This document shows positions 27,006 to 38,556 of a stretch of 64,000 nucleotides of DNA, one piece after another (within the stretch, counting starts at the first letter, position 1; each line of letters starts with the position of its first letter). The notes below the pieces were generated by a model. The model was not told the DNA's origin. It saw only the letters and a list, made by a program, of their open reading frames with translations, and did no database searches. The position numbers and the translations under genes were made by a program. The DNA is from Zygnema circumcarinatum (taxonomy: Eukaryota; Streptophyta; Zygnematophyceae; Zygnematales; Zygnemataceae), in the NCBI GenBank assembly GCA_037447605.1, contig CM074806.1, positions 4,318,913-4,382,912 of the forward strand, read 5' to 3'.

Positions 27006-28567
27006 CCTCTCTCTCTCCCTCTCCCTCTCCCTCTCCCTCTTTCTCTCACTTGTTCTTTCTCTCTATTGTTTCTTCTCTCTGTTCTTTCTCTGTATACATC
27101 CAAGCAAATCCAAATCTGATTATTAAGTAAGATGTGTTCGATTTAATTGTGCTGCAGGTGTCCATTCTCATCGGCTCTACCGGGGTCGTCTCCCTCTACC
27201 TCCTTCTCGTCAAGCCCTTCATCAGCCGCGGAGTGCAGCTCGCAGAAACAATCTCCTTCCTTTGCGAGTTGGGGTTGTACGGATGTGCATTTGCCCTTCT
27301 GGGAAAAGAAGGCTCCGAATCAGCCCTCGGTATTGCGATGTTATCCCTCCTCTTCCTCAGCTTCACTGTACAGATTCTTGCCCTATGGTACGGTTTTTAC
27401 CGCCAAGTAAAGCTGCTCTCCGACCCCTCTACCTCTCCCTCCTTTGTGGGAGGACTACCTTTAATAGGGAAGGGACTGTTGATGCTCCTCCCCTTTTGGC
27501 CTCTGCCGGAAAACGACAATTCATGGAGGGAGGGAGAATTGTCGGCTAGCAGCAAGGGTGAGAGTGCGAAAACGGAGAGTAATAACACGGAAACTAATAA
27601 GACCGAAAGTAACAAGACTGAGAGTTACGTGGAAAGTACAAGGACGGATAGTAAAACAGGAAGCGCAGATTCGGGAGGGCATACAGACTCGGCTATCATA
27701 GTGAAAGAGCGAGAGGGAGAAGGGGGTCCATTGGAGTCTAGCATAGCAGTGGGAGAGGGAGGGACAGAAGGAGAGGCTACTCCGGGAGGAGAGTCGAAAA
27801 GGAGACGAATTTGGGGGGCTTTCTTTAGTAAGAAGTATTCGAAGAGTTTTGGGGAGCAGCAAGAATCTGCTAAAGCTGCTTCAGTTGGGAAAGGTGAGGA
27901 GGAAGACGGAGAGATATCCTCTCAAGCCAACGTAGAGGGAGGAGAAGTGGAGGAAGCCCCTCGGCCCACTGTGGCAATTTACCCCCCTGTGAAGGGAGAG
28001 GAAAAATCAGCAAAGGGGGGATGGGGAATGGGACTGCTTCTCTCAAGGAGTGGGAAGCACACTGCTCCTCCCACAACGGTAGAGAGTGCGGAAGAGGGGG
28101 AGGCAGCAAAGTTAGGAGATGAGTTTAAGGCAGTTCCGCTGGATACGCCTCCTCAGAAGGGTGAGGGAGAGGGGAGTGAGCAAGCTGTGGGAGAGGGGGA
28201 GAAGGCGGCAAGCAATGGCAGCAGGAGGGGGTTTTCAGCCATGGCGGCATCTGTGATGGGACGTCTCTCTTTCCGTGGTGAGACTGGTAGGAAGTTCGAT
28301 AAGGAGGAGGAGGAGGAGAAGGAGGAGAAGGAGGAGAAGGTGGAGAAGGAGGACAAGGAGGAGAAGGATGCAGGAGAGGATGTGGGCGGAGAAGAGAAGG
28401 AGATGGTTACTCCTGAGAAGTTGGGCTCCGGCGGCATGGCTGCCAAGGGAGAGGAGAGGGAGAAGGAGGAGGGGGAGGATAGCAATCCTCTGAGGGAGTC
28501 TACCGCAAGCAGCGCTCCGAGCATCACCTCTCCTTCAAAGTCTGCCGGAGAGTCCGTCGCTTCCTAA
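20966..28567 (+). CDS. Secreted Ig-like ectodomain plus polytopic membrane protein, TRP-like architecture
   Basis: Fifteen exons: 20966-21247, 21526-21661, 21825-22154, 22599-22837, 22969-23080, 23219-23363, 23551-23696, 23886-24040, 24347-24802, 24931-24998, 25244-25467, 25981-26105, 26310-26582, 26790-26936, 27158-28567. The chain stays in phase and gives 1415 residues. There is a signal peptide (LLLSPLLISLLLSLS), then a Cys-bearing, N-glycosylation-rich ectodomain of roughly 420 residues with repeated beta-sandwich-like blocks (for example GLEEGAHNFTVSASV). A first membrane segment at about 470-497 follows, then a loop with WLGVQLPTVYRETIRGLRW. About seven more membrane segments lie between 690 and 1020. 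The acidic, Lys/Glu-rich tail of about 390 residues is probably cytosolic. The layout resembles TRP-like channels of the fungal/algal type; the Ig and channel labels are inferences. Exon 10 could start earlier at an alternative in-frame acceptor. Confidence 0.8.
21452..21524 (+). repeat. (CT)n microsatellite, intron 1 of Ig/TRP-like gene
   Basis: CT run that also serves as the polypyrimidine tract of the exon 2 acceptor. Confidence 0.9.
22160..22590 (+). repeat. C/T-rich low-complexity intron 3
   Basis: Repeated CCCTCCCACTCTCTCC-type units fill the intron between exons 3 and 4 of the Ig/TRP-like gene. It reads open in some frames as Pro/Ser/Leu repeats, but consensus GT (22155) and AG (22598) borders with matching phase show it is intronic. 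Confidence 0.8.
25468..25900 (+). repeat. G/A-rich low-complexity intron 11
   Basis: Imperfect GGGAGA/GGAGGG array filling intron 11 of the Ig/TRP-like gene. Most other introns of this gene carry the complementary CT-rich composition. Confidence 0.85.
26938..27050 (+). repeat. (CT)n microsatellite, intron 14 of Ig/TRP-like gene
   Basis: Long CT run starting immediately after the donor site of exon 14. Confidence 0.95.
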
Positions 28568-29730
28568 ATTTACTTCTACTCTTCGTACCTTTCGGCGTTC
28601 TTTACTCTTCGTAATCTAAAGAGCGATACAGAGCAGGTAATATAAGGAGATAAATAGGACAGGAATAGGCTGCTTGTGTGGTATTTGTGTGCATTTGCTA
28701 TTCAGGTGTAGGTGCTTTCCGTTTTCCAATTTCATTTGTAGAAAATCAGATTAAATCAGATTTTTAAGATTAGATTGTGGATACGGTTCGAGTTTCGTTG
28801 GCTAGGAGGACAGAAAACTGGCTGGATAGGTAGAAAATGGAAGGAAGGAAAAGGAAGGAAGGAGCATCACCTCCCCTCATTCAAAGTCTGCCGGAGAGTC
28901 CGTCGCTTCCTAAAATTACTTCTACTCGTCGTACCTTTCGGCGTACTTTACGCTCTTAATCTAAAGCGATACAGGTAATATAGCAGGTAATATAGGGAGA
29001 TAGATAGGACAGAGAGGGGAAGGGGAGAAGGAGAGAAACATTCGAGGAGAAGAAACCTCGATGTCTCATGTTTAAAGCTCCTTCATAACGAAAGCTAATT
29101 TCCTGATTTCACTGATGTTCCCACTACACCTCAAAAAAAAAGTTTGTCTTAGACTCATCTTCCATCTCCCTCTCCACCCCCGTCCCCTCCCCTCTCTCTC
29201 CTTCCACCCCCCCCCTCCTTAGCAATCTTCCGCGGGATTCTACAGCAAGCAGCGCTCCGAGCATCACCTCCCCTTCAAAGTCAGCCGGAGAGTCCGTCGC
29301 TTCCTAAATTGACTTTTTCTCTTCGTACCACCTTTCGTTGTTCTGTACTCTCTTAATCTAGAGTGATACAGAGCAAGTAATATAAGGAGATAAATAGGAC
29401 AGGAATAGGCTGCTTGTGGTATTCGTGAAGTCAGGTGCGTTCCATTTTCCACTTTCATTTGTAAAAATTCAGATTAAAATCAGATTTTTACAATTACATT
29501 GTGGATACGGTTCAAGTTTTGTTGGATAGGACAGAAGACTGGCTGGATAGGTAGAAAAAGGAAGGAGGGAGAGGAAGGGGAGAAGGAGAGACAAACAGTC
29601 GAGGCTCTTTTTTAAAGCTTCTCCATTAACGAAAACTAGTTTCCTGATTTCACTGATGTTCCCACTACACCTCGAAAAAAAAGTTCTTAGACTCAGCTTC
29701 CATCTCCCTCTCCACCCCCATCCCCTCCTC
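28500..29730 (+). repeat. Three tandem copies of the Ig/TRP-like gene's 3' end
   Basis: The last 20 or so codons plus 3' untranslated region (from about 28500) are repeated from about 28866 and again from about 29236. All copies share the segment encoding SKSAGESVAS and its stop, then the AATATAAGGAGATAAATAGG block. Copies 1 and 3 share a CAGATT...GTGGATACGGTT block that copy 2 lacks. Copies 2 and 3 share a CCTGATTTCACTGATGTTCC block and a following CT-rich tail. Only copy 1 is attached to the open reading frame; the others are non-coding duplicates. Confidence 0.85.
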
Positions 29731-30079
29731 TCTCTCCTTCTCTCCCCCACCCCCCCTCTCCCCCCCTACCTCCGTCCTCCGTCATGGATATTTCCAGTAC
29801 AAAATCTACCTTCAAAGTGCCAAACCAGTCACTTCTTTACAATCGGCCACTCCCAAGTACAATATTCACACTTCTGCATGTCCTGTTAGAGAGACTGTCT
29901 ACCGCACCCCCCTCTCCCTCTCCTTCTCCCTAAGAACTCCTTCACATCACCTCACTTGACAGTCATTCTCTCCCACTCCATCTCCCTCGTCCCCCCTCTA
30001 CCTCCCCCTCCCCTTTCCTCTCCCTCGTCCCCCCTCTACCTCCCCCTCCCCTTTCCTCTCCCTCTCCCTCTCCCTCTCC
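29731..30079. other. Convergent intergenic region with CCCTCT-rich repeats
   Basis: Low-complexity C/T sequence with duplicated CCTCTACCTCCCCCTCCCC units (about 29990-30055) between the duplicated 3' ends and the ascorbate peroxidase stop. No gene was seen. Confidence 0.6.
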
Positions 30080-31102
30080 TCACTTGACTGCTAACCTCTT
30101 CCTGGACTCGAAAAGATAGCTGACCACAACCACAACAGCAGTGGCCGCCAATCCGACGGCGCTCTGCAGGAGGACGGTCGAGGCGGGAGTAGCATCGCCT
30201 GCGGGAGAGGAAGAGGGAGAGGGAGAGGAGGAGGAGGGGCCCCAGAAAGCAGGAGAGGTGTCTTTGCAGCCGAGTTCAGACATCTTCTTGTGGGCTGCGG
30301 CGTAGTCCCTGAAGAAAGCTTCCTCATCCTGGAAAAAAAAAAGAGTTTTGTCTTTACTGTTACTCTTTGTCTAGCAAAATATAAGATGGATTTCTCTCCT
30401 AACAGTAAAGCTGATTGCAAGATAACTAAGGTTTTATGAGGGTTCCCTTCGCCCTAATCCTCCTGGGTTTCAAACAGTTTATTTGAGCCATAAAAATAAA
30501 AATTAGGGTACCATACTGGAACCCTAATTTTGCTCAAATGCAATACCTTGGCGTAGAGTTCAACCCACGGCTGAAAGTTCGCATCATTCATCAACGCCTT
30601 GTCTGTTGGCAGCTGAAGCAGACCCTCCGATTCTCCCTTTAGCAATTCCCTGCAGGATTAGTTGGCAGTCAACTGAATGTTACATGTGTTTCAGGAACAC
30701 ATGGAACGAGCAAAGACCCACATACAGGCTCGAATAATACTGCCTATTCTCAGGTAGCGTGCACACGCATAGAGCAGAACGTTTCATGGAATTGAAAATT
30801 AGGGTAAATACGCATGATTATGTGCATATTTCAAAGTACGGCTTGCACACAAGTGCCAATGCATATGGGTTCAAGGAGGAGAGCCTTCCAGAAGTTATTT
30901 TTTTAAGGCAATTCAAAAGCCTTTTGCGAAAGTTGAAAAATTTTGCGAGTGGGGATAGAGGGCTCACGAGAAGTAAGAGTTGTCAAATTTGAGGGGGTTG
31001 GAAGTCCACTGCCCCTCAAATCCCGACCGCTCCCTATGGGCCCGGCCCTGAAAACATCACAAGTGTCGGAGACAAAGTTAACCAACAGAGAGAGAGGGGG
31101 GG

Positions 31103-31147
<45 letters not shown>

Positions 31148-32138
31148 GAAAGTTTCCCAAGTTCACACATGCCACCGCTCTAGAAAGAAGGAAGAGGAAT
31201 CTGCAGAAGGCTTGGCAAGAAGGTTAATAGGACACCACAGCATTGCCCTCCCAACCGTACAGCACACAAACCCTAAATTCTCTGCCTAAACCCTCACGCT
31301 CACCAGCGTGTGGGAGCCCGAGAGCGCGACAATCTCCTGATCGGTAAAACCCATTCGATGGAAAATATCTCGCAAATGTGAAGCACCTGCACATGGATAC
31401 AATGGCGGGTCTTTCGCAAGTCTAAGAACACAAAGTAAGATGAGAAATGATAAGCATATGCTCTTGGCAGTTCTAAGCACATCCAAATGGATGTTCCCAC
31501 AACTTTTGAGAGTTTATTTTCATCTGTACTGCCTCCTTCCACATACAGGTTTCACGTGTTTCCAAGTTTCAACAGCCCATAATTTACTTTGGCAGTAAAG
31601 AGATCGTTCTGCACAGACCTTTTGCCGCATCTGGAAGTCGACCATCCGGAGTAGTGGCCAAAGAATCCTGCATTGCTCACCTTCCTTAAACTCAGATAAA
31701 AGAGCAATGATCATAGAATAGTCGTTACTTATCTTAGTATTATTATCATTGAAAATTACAATCGTCGTTTTTTACGGTTTTTCAAGTTCCACACTAGATA
31801 CCCCAACCACATTGACACATTCTTTAATGCCAATGCAAACAACTCATTTGAGTTTGCTCAAATTAGAGCATAGAAGTTCAAAAAATCAAGGGTATCTGAA
31901 GCTCTAAACATTCTCAATATTTGAAACACTTCCTTGCAAATGAAAAACAAAAGAAAGGGATTATTTTCCACAAATAAGTGAAATAGCACAAACCTTACGT
32001 CCTGGAACAAATCCAACGACCGGCCCCCCAGTGACCTCCACCGCTACGACTCCCGCCAGCTGTATTTAAAAACCAATTGAAAACGATATTCCATTGTAAG
32101 TAGACAAAGTACCGGGAAGACATCGACAGGATCTTTTC

Positions 32139-32197
<59 letters not shown>

Positions 32198-32965
32198 CTC
32201 GCAAGAAAGGGGGGCCCAGGGAGAGAGTACGGGGGAGAGGAAGGTAAGGGCAAATGAGGGAGAGAAAATGTGCATCTCGCCCCATAGTTAGTACCTGGTA
32301 GAGATCTGCATACGTTACGCGCGGGAATTTTCCTTTCACTGGCTCTGAAAACCTCACCCAGGGAAAGAAAAAGTTGGAAAAGAAAAGGGGGTCGAGTGGG
32401 GAAGAGTATACAATCTGCCCCGTTGTAGCCCCTAATTCAAAAGCGACGTTCAATACACGGAACTATCACTCATTCATTGCATGCTTACATGCATTTCTCT
32501 GACATGGTATAGATAGAATTAACGTCCACTTCAATTAAAAGTGAACTTTAAAATTTACCGAGCATGTCAATAGCAATCTTCATGCCGGCATTCCCGCCAT
32601 GGACGAACTCGTTTTCGCTGCGAATCGACCCGTTGGGACCTCCAGTCCTCGTCTTGGCGTCATAAGTCCCGGCGTCATGAAACCTGATTAAAACCAAAAA
32701 AAGAGCTAAGCATGACTGATTTTAAAAAAACGTGACGTGGGGTCTGGCTAGCAGGCCATCCATTTCACAATTCACCTACCTTTCAATACTAAACCTAAAA
32801 TTTCAAAACAAGTTAGGTTAGCGAGACTGCCCCCCGTTCCCCGGCAACTCACGCGAGCCGGAGCATGATGGGAGCACAGTTTTTCTCTGCGATGAGTGCT
32901 CGTAGCTCCCTCCGCGCACCCTCTATGGCCTTTAAGTAAGCTGCGTCCACACGGGGAGCCTCCAT
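30080..32965 (-). CDS. APX: Membrane-anchored (peroxisomal type) ascorbate peroxidase
   Basis: Class I haem peroxidase that reduces H2O2 with ascorbate. Nine exons (minus): 32965-32853, 32683-32559, 32344-32295, 32059-31994, 31667-31619, 31386-31304, 31047-30968, 30649-30547, 30328-30080, giving 305 residues. Visible residues: ascorbate-binding Lys/Cys in AEKNCAP (28, 30), distal Arg36 and His40 in [12 protein letters not shown], proximal His in [10 protein letters not shown], the RERSGFEG loop with the substrate Arg, proximal Trp in [15 protein letters not shown] and its Asp partner. A Ser/Pro linker is followed by a C-terminal membrane segment ([16 protein letters not shown]) and basic RKR, the tail-anchor layout of APX3/APX5 peroxisomal enzymes. 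Oddity: the distal Trp of class I enzymes is Phe39 here, encoded across the exon 1/2 junction. Confidence 0.95.
32140..32196 (+). repeat. (GA)n microsatellite in APX intron 3
   Basis: Nearly pure GA run; on the APX sense strand it is a CT tract upstream of the exon 4 acceptor. Confidence 0.95.
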
Positions 32966-33764
32966 CTCTCACTTCCTTTAAGCGAACTGGGGTGGCAGAG
33001 ATGGCAGAGGAAGAGACCGACCCAGAGAAAGAGAGATAGGGGGGGAGAGGGAGAGACAGACAGGGACCGTAGAAACGTAGTGGGGTAGTGAAAGCAGAGG
33101 GAGAGGCTGACCCAGAGAGAGAGGGGAGAGAGAGACGGAGGCAAATGGTAGAGAGGTTCTTTATGTTGGAGAGCGAGGGAGGCGGGGCTCCTGAGAGTTT
33201 ATCTGGCGAGCGCTGACTGGGAAGTGGTCCCAATCCCGTTCCATCATCGCCCTTGGGCCAGAAACATCGCCAAGTGTGAACATGCACCAGAATTGTCGTT
33301 ATCACAGCGCCGATTCCTCTCCCTTTCCATGCATCTACCCTCACTTTTCGAAAATTGTTGGACCTAATTCTTGTCTATGTTGGGGAACACCACCGTGGTT
33401 TCGCATTCGACGCAGCACTGAAGTAGGTACGGTAATTCGAGGCATTCTGTTGTGTTTTTTGCGTTCTAAAATTTAAGAAAATTTACAACATTGATAAGTC
33501 AATTTTGCACAATAAGGCGCCCAGTGCAATGGCGAGGCAACTCAAGATCCAAAGATGGAACTCCACCGGCAGAGTCCGATCATCCAACATTCAGGTGCTT
33601 TTTTTTTTTTTTTCCTCAGTATGAAAAATGTCCAATAGCTTAATGGACAGAACGTGTCCAAATACAGAATAAAATTGGTCTACATTTTCGGATCGGTTTG
33701 ATCTGAACAACTTCATCTCCCAGAAAGACAGATTCCTACACTGCAACCAATCCAGTCCCATAGA
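32966..33764 (-). promoter_or_regulatory. APX upstream region
   Basis: About 800 bp lie between the APX start and the stop of the next minus-strand gene. A GA-rich stretch (33020-33140), pyrimidine-rich on the APX sense strand, begins about 55 bp before the ATG, like the leaders of most genes in this window. No G-box was noticed. No gene was seen. Confidence 0.5.
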
Positions 33765-36700
33765 CTACATGTCCACGCCTGGCGGTGCCGGATCCATGAC
33801 ACTGTTGAACGGAGCAACTGCTTCACCGTTCACACATGGAAACCGTCCAGGTTCCAAACGAACACCGTTCACCCCTGAAGGGTTTGCAAAACTCCCCGTA
33901 TTGGTGACAGGTGTCAGCCCCACCTGCATCGATGTCGGCTGACTGAACTGAATTCCTTGCTGACCGGGCGGCATGGGCCCTCTCACAGGCCCTCCCATTG
34001 GAGGAGGATAGGGAGGGTGGGCCCCACCTCCCCGCCAAGTCTGTTGTGCAGGTCCTCTAGGAATTGGGTACTGATTGGGCCCATAGTTTGGGGGAGCTCC
34101 ATGCATGGGTCCAGGAATATGTGGGGCGGGTTGGGGGCACCATGGGGCCGGTCCATAGGGTCCCCCCCCATGATGTTGTGGCGGGCTTTCAAAGTTCCCT
34201 GCCTGCATCATTGGGTTGGGTTCGAAATGCCCAATTGGCACGATCTGATTGGCTTCAAATGGACCCCCTCGCGGGAACTGGTTGGCATGCCCACCCTGGA
34301 GAAATGCCTGATTTGGTTCAAAATGTCCACCTGACACCATCTGATTGGCTTCAAAATACCCTCCCCGCATTGGCTGGTTGGGTTCAAAATTGTTTATTCC
34401 AGCTATGACTTGTTGCTGCTGAAGTGGCTGGGAATACTGGCTACATACAGGAGCCGCATTCCCGTGCATTGCCCCCCAGGGTTCAACATAGCCGTAATTC
34501 ATCCCTCCTTGATGGGCCGCCATAAGAGGAGCTCCACATGGAGGAGGAGGGTTTGCATATGAGGAGTGGGAGTATCCGGTTGGGGGGTGACAGACCCACC
34601 CTTGTGGCGGGGCCACATGTTGATGTTGTTGTGTCCCTATTTGCGTAGGAGGTGGAAGTGGTGGCCTTCCGGGCGGCATTGGAGGGCCAAAATGTCCTCT
34701 GTTCCCTCCTCCTCCTAGACTGTTAATCTGCATCTGAAACCCAGAAGGAGAATCGCTTCCCTGCCAGCTTCTTGGAAGACTACTACCACCCTCCCAAGTA
34801 TCGTGGGGTTTTACGGTTTTCAGATTGCCGACACGAGATGTCTCCTCACCTGGAGGTGCTTCATCTCTTCCTGCAGAAGGGCCCATTTCTGACCGTCTAG
34901 TATCTGTCCCAACCCCTATCTGTAATGCAGAATGCTGCTGAATGAAAGAGGGTGGCGCACTGTGAGATAAGGGAGGTCTTAGGGAAGCTGTTATAGGAGG
35001 TCGAGGCCCTATAGGGAGTGGAGGTAGAGGGGGAGGTGGGGGTGGAGGGTGAGGCGAGGGTGGGACTGAGGATGAGGGAGAGGGAGCTACCACATGATTG
35101 GAAGGAGCTAAGCCCTCTGCCTGGCTACTAAAAGCTGCTTGAGGGAGCGGAGGGGCAATAGCTGTGACAGGAGATGTTGGTGCTGCCTCGACATTGCCGG
35201 AGTTGGAACGGTTTTCTGACGTTTCAGGAAACAATTGGGTCTCTGAAAGGGCTTTACAATCTTTAGGTTGCATTAGTTCCTTCGCTGTATTGTCTACCAA
35301 TATTGCAGCTTTAGGTGCCGACTCAACTATATCAGGCACACCTTCTGCGGAAAGGGGTACTTCCGTTCGAGCAGCTTCTTCCATCTCATCAACTGCACCG
35401 TCTAACTTGATGTTAATGGTAGCTTCCTCAGACGGTGGGATTGGCGAGTCAGAAACTGAGTCCGGACCCACATAGGATGCATCCTTTCCTGCTTCTGAAG
35501 CCAATACATTCGCCTCCTCCTTCATTTCCTCAGTCCGAGAAGGTGAGGGTGATAAGGAGCTAACATCGCCTCTACTTTGAAAGGTTTCCACTGCAGACGA
35601 TAAAATGACAGAATCGTTTTGTTCCCTTGATGCATTGGTAGCTAAGGAGGAAGTCTTTTCTCCTCCTTCAACTTCTCGCTGTCCACCAATTGAAATGAGA
35701 GGCGATGACCCTTCAGCCCGAACTACAAAACATCCTTCCATCGAAGAAGATTGAAAATCACTTCGACTCGGAGTATGGACTGATAGGTTAATCGACTCCC
35801 CATCTCGCTCTCTCAGACTGCTGCTACAGTCGTATTGAATGAGAGAATCTCCACCATTCACCAACTCCTTTTTGCCTTCCAAATCTCCCTCTTCCCCACT
35901 TCCCTTTTCCTCTATTTTCCGCACAAGGATAGCACTCTGTTTTACAGCTTTCTCCTTCGCCGCTTCCTCACACACATCCTTGGAAAGTGAAATGACAGCT
36001 GGCGGCAATTCCCTCCCACTATGAACAATAGCCCTCCCTCTCCCTCTACCACTCTGTCCAGCAACCCTACTCCCACTCCTGCCCTGTATCTGTGCTGTTG
36101 TACTCCTCAACGCTCCCTCAAACCTAACTGCAGGTGATGCTGCACCTTCGTCTCCGCCACTTCTTTGCCCTATCAAGCTCCCACCCTTTAGGGCTGTTAG
36201 GGTTCAAAATCTGGAGGGCTCTCCTGCAGAGTTTTCAGGATATTCTGAGGTCCAAGATTTCTAGGGTGCAGGAAGTTTAGGGTTCCGGGGTTTGCGCATT
36301 TTCATAGTTTTCATCGTTCAAGCTTCGTGGGTTTTCAAAGCGAGGAGTGAGAGGTCTGATTGTTCAGAATAGTTAAGGATTAGACTTTCCGACGCTACTG
36401 TTATTTTAGGGCTCAGAGCCTTCCTTCGCTTCACAAGTCCCTTCCTCATTTTACATCAAACCTGCAGTACAGGCTCAGGCCAACAAGATACAAATGAACA
36501 ACAAATTGCACACCCTGAACGTAAAGAACAAGAATTTCTACATGACCAATTTATACTCCATCACAAGGAGACAAAAGTTGGACAAGCTATGAAGGCACAA
36601 ATTACCCTACAACTAATGGCAGCCATGGAACGGCAGTATGTGCCCTCAAAAATTCCGTACATCTGCATGATCGTGATCAGTACAAACAAACATATAAATA

Positions 36701-38556
36701 AAAAGACAGAAGGGAAAGAAATGACTAAAGCACGCTCCATTCTCACCTGAAACTTGAGTTCGTCCAGCTTGTTTTGCAGGTTGATGCCTTGGATTCTCTG
36801 CCAAAGTCGCTTTCCGCTTGTTCTTTCCTCCTTGTGTGTGCTCCGGTGCAATGACAGCTAGGTGACTATAGCCTCCTCCTCCACCGCTCAGGGAGGGAGA
36901 GCCATCCACTAAGGCTGCCTGAGCAGCTTCTGCCACTGCAAGAAGCTGCCTTTTCCTCTGAATAGCGCGCACATATTCGTTAATAATGAGATGAAGCTTA
37001 GGGCCTCCTTTAGAGAGGTAGCTCTTCCCTCGAGGCATCGTCACTGTGGATGACCTTCTAATGGCCCGCGTCGCCTGCTTCTGCGCAATTTCCTGATGCT
37101 CCGGACAGAGGAGAGGGCTCACAGCACAGAGGATGGGTCGGCCGCAGTGAACATTGCCTCCTGAGCCACTGCGGAGCAACAGAGCGAGAAAAAGGGAGCA
37201 GTATGTTAGATCATGCAAAAGGCTGCACTTGCATATGAACTAACGTGTTTAAGAACTGTACAACAATTCTGCGGAGAGCTCGTATAGGCCCTTGCTCCGA
37301 CAGTTAAAAGACATGCAGCTTTCCAAAGATTCAATTCAACGCCTGCAGCGTAGTAGCCTTCCCATCCTAGCTCCAAATCTACATGAAACAGCTGTAGAAA
37401 CTTAGGAAATCACAACCTATTCTATGGCGTTGTACCTTCGAATCACAAAAGCACATGGCTTGTAGAGACGTTGCCTCGGCTCCAGCAGAATATGGTCCAA
37501 ACAAAAGACACTTAAAGGCAGCGGTTTTGCCAGACATGGTCCTGCAGCCGCACAGTGAAGCGTAGCGTTTGCCGGCTTATCGGGAGCGTGAGGCTCCTGC
37601 CGGCCATATCCGCGGAACCCCATTGAAGCTGCACTCACAGTGTCAGTTTCTGCAGCTTCTCTCCATCCTCCTCGGCCGGTACGGAGATAAAACCTGCGGT
37701 GCTTAGATCGCATTTCTTCAACAAGGGCCCAGTACTGCGAGCGATACAACTTCACCAGTCTGCACTCAACACACTAAGCCAAGCACGGTACCAGGGTCAG
37801 CGAGGGTAAGTTTAACGCTGCGTGTTTTGAATGTTTTTGGCAACTTCATAAAGAAATCCCTTTTATCCCTCCATAGACATAGTAAGCAGGCTGTTTCACC
37901 TTTGCTCACCCTGCTCTGCAGATTAGAAGGGTTCGCTGTATTGCTTCAGATTTAGTATAAAAAATACCTTTTACGATGACAACTTGAATTTTCTTTTTTT
38001 CCGAACAAAGGTGTATTTTACTTTCGCCCATCGCAACTTCATCCGACCTAACCCTGGTTCTCTAGTCTGCAAACCTCTGAAGCAGAAAATTCTGAGCTTG
38101 AACATCAAACAATCCTTACTTGCGTATCCGCCGCATCCTCCGCTCTATCACTTCTTCCAGCGCGAGAATGGACGCCTGCATGAGCACGTCTTCTCCCGTT
38201 TCCTCATCAAGCCCCCACTCTCCCTCCTCCATATCCATGGCTTCCCTGAGCCATAAATCCTCCTCCTCTCTCCAGCTCCTGTTTCCCTCCGTGCCTTCAC
38301 TCTCACTTCTCTCCAAGCTGCTCCCTGCAAATGCACCGCTGTTCCCTGCTTCCGATTCAGACCGTAGAAACTCCACCTTTTTGGGAATGGAGGAGCTCTT
38401 CCGCACCTTTCTGCTTTCTCCTCCTGAACCAGAGACGGAAGCAGAGGCATTTGCTGTCTCAGAGCGCGCCACGTGGCGCAACGAGGGCTCACCAGTGGAG
38501 TGCATGGCTCCTCCTGAGGAAGCTGCTTTGACCTTTGAGAGGGAGCCGGAATCCAT
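33765..38556 (-). CDS. INO80 complex subunit D-like protein (zf-C3Hc3H) with long Pro-rich, repeat-bearing tail
   Basis: Four exons (minus): 38556-38120, 37759-37436, 37168-36747, 36193-33765, total 1203 residues. Phases match at each junction. The N-terminus is acidic and ends in ALEEVIERRMRRIRK, which splices to LVKLYRSQYWALVEEM, the family's helical block. The potential DNA-binding domain follows: Cys/His ligands in LHCAAAGPC, VFCLDH and RLYKPC (about 212-248), then VHCGRPILC and LLCPEH (about 259-275), then the PKLHLIINEYVRAIQRKR helix. Exon 4 encodes 809 residues of low-complexity sequence. It is Ser/Glu-rich first, then Pro/Gly/Gln-rich with 11-12-residue repeats of the type GGHFEPNQ / GGYFEANQ near residues 1000-1075. 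The INO80D/KANSL2-like core is recognised. The tail has no known domain and is far longer than the plant homologues I know. Chromatin remodelling is inferred from the family. Confidence 0.86.

Noticed and set aside
33765-36176. The long Pro-rich frame as a separate gene
   Set aside because: There is no ATG at its start, and an in-frame stop sits just upstream of a CTAACAG acceptor whose phase matches the donor at 36747. It is the last exon of the INO80D-like gene.
38116-38556. A stand-alone 146-residue protein
   Set aside because: Its end (RMRRIRK plus a GTAAGG donor) splices in phase to LVKLYRSQYW, the family-conserved continuation; it is exon 1 of the INO80D-like gene.
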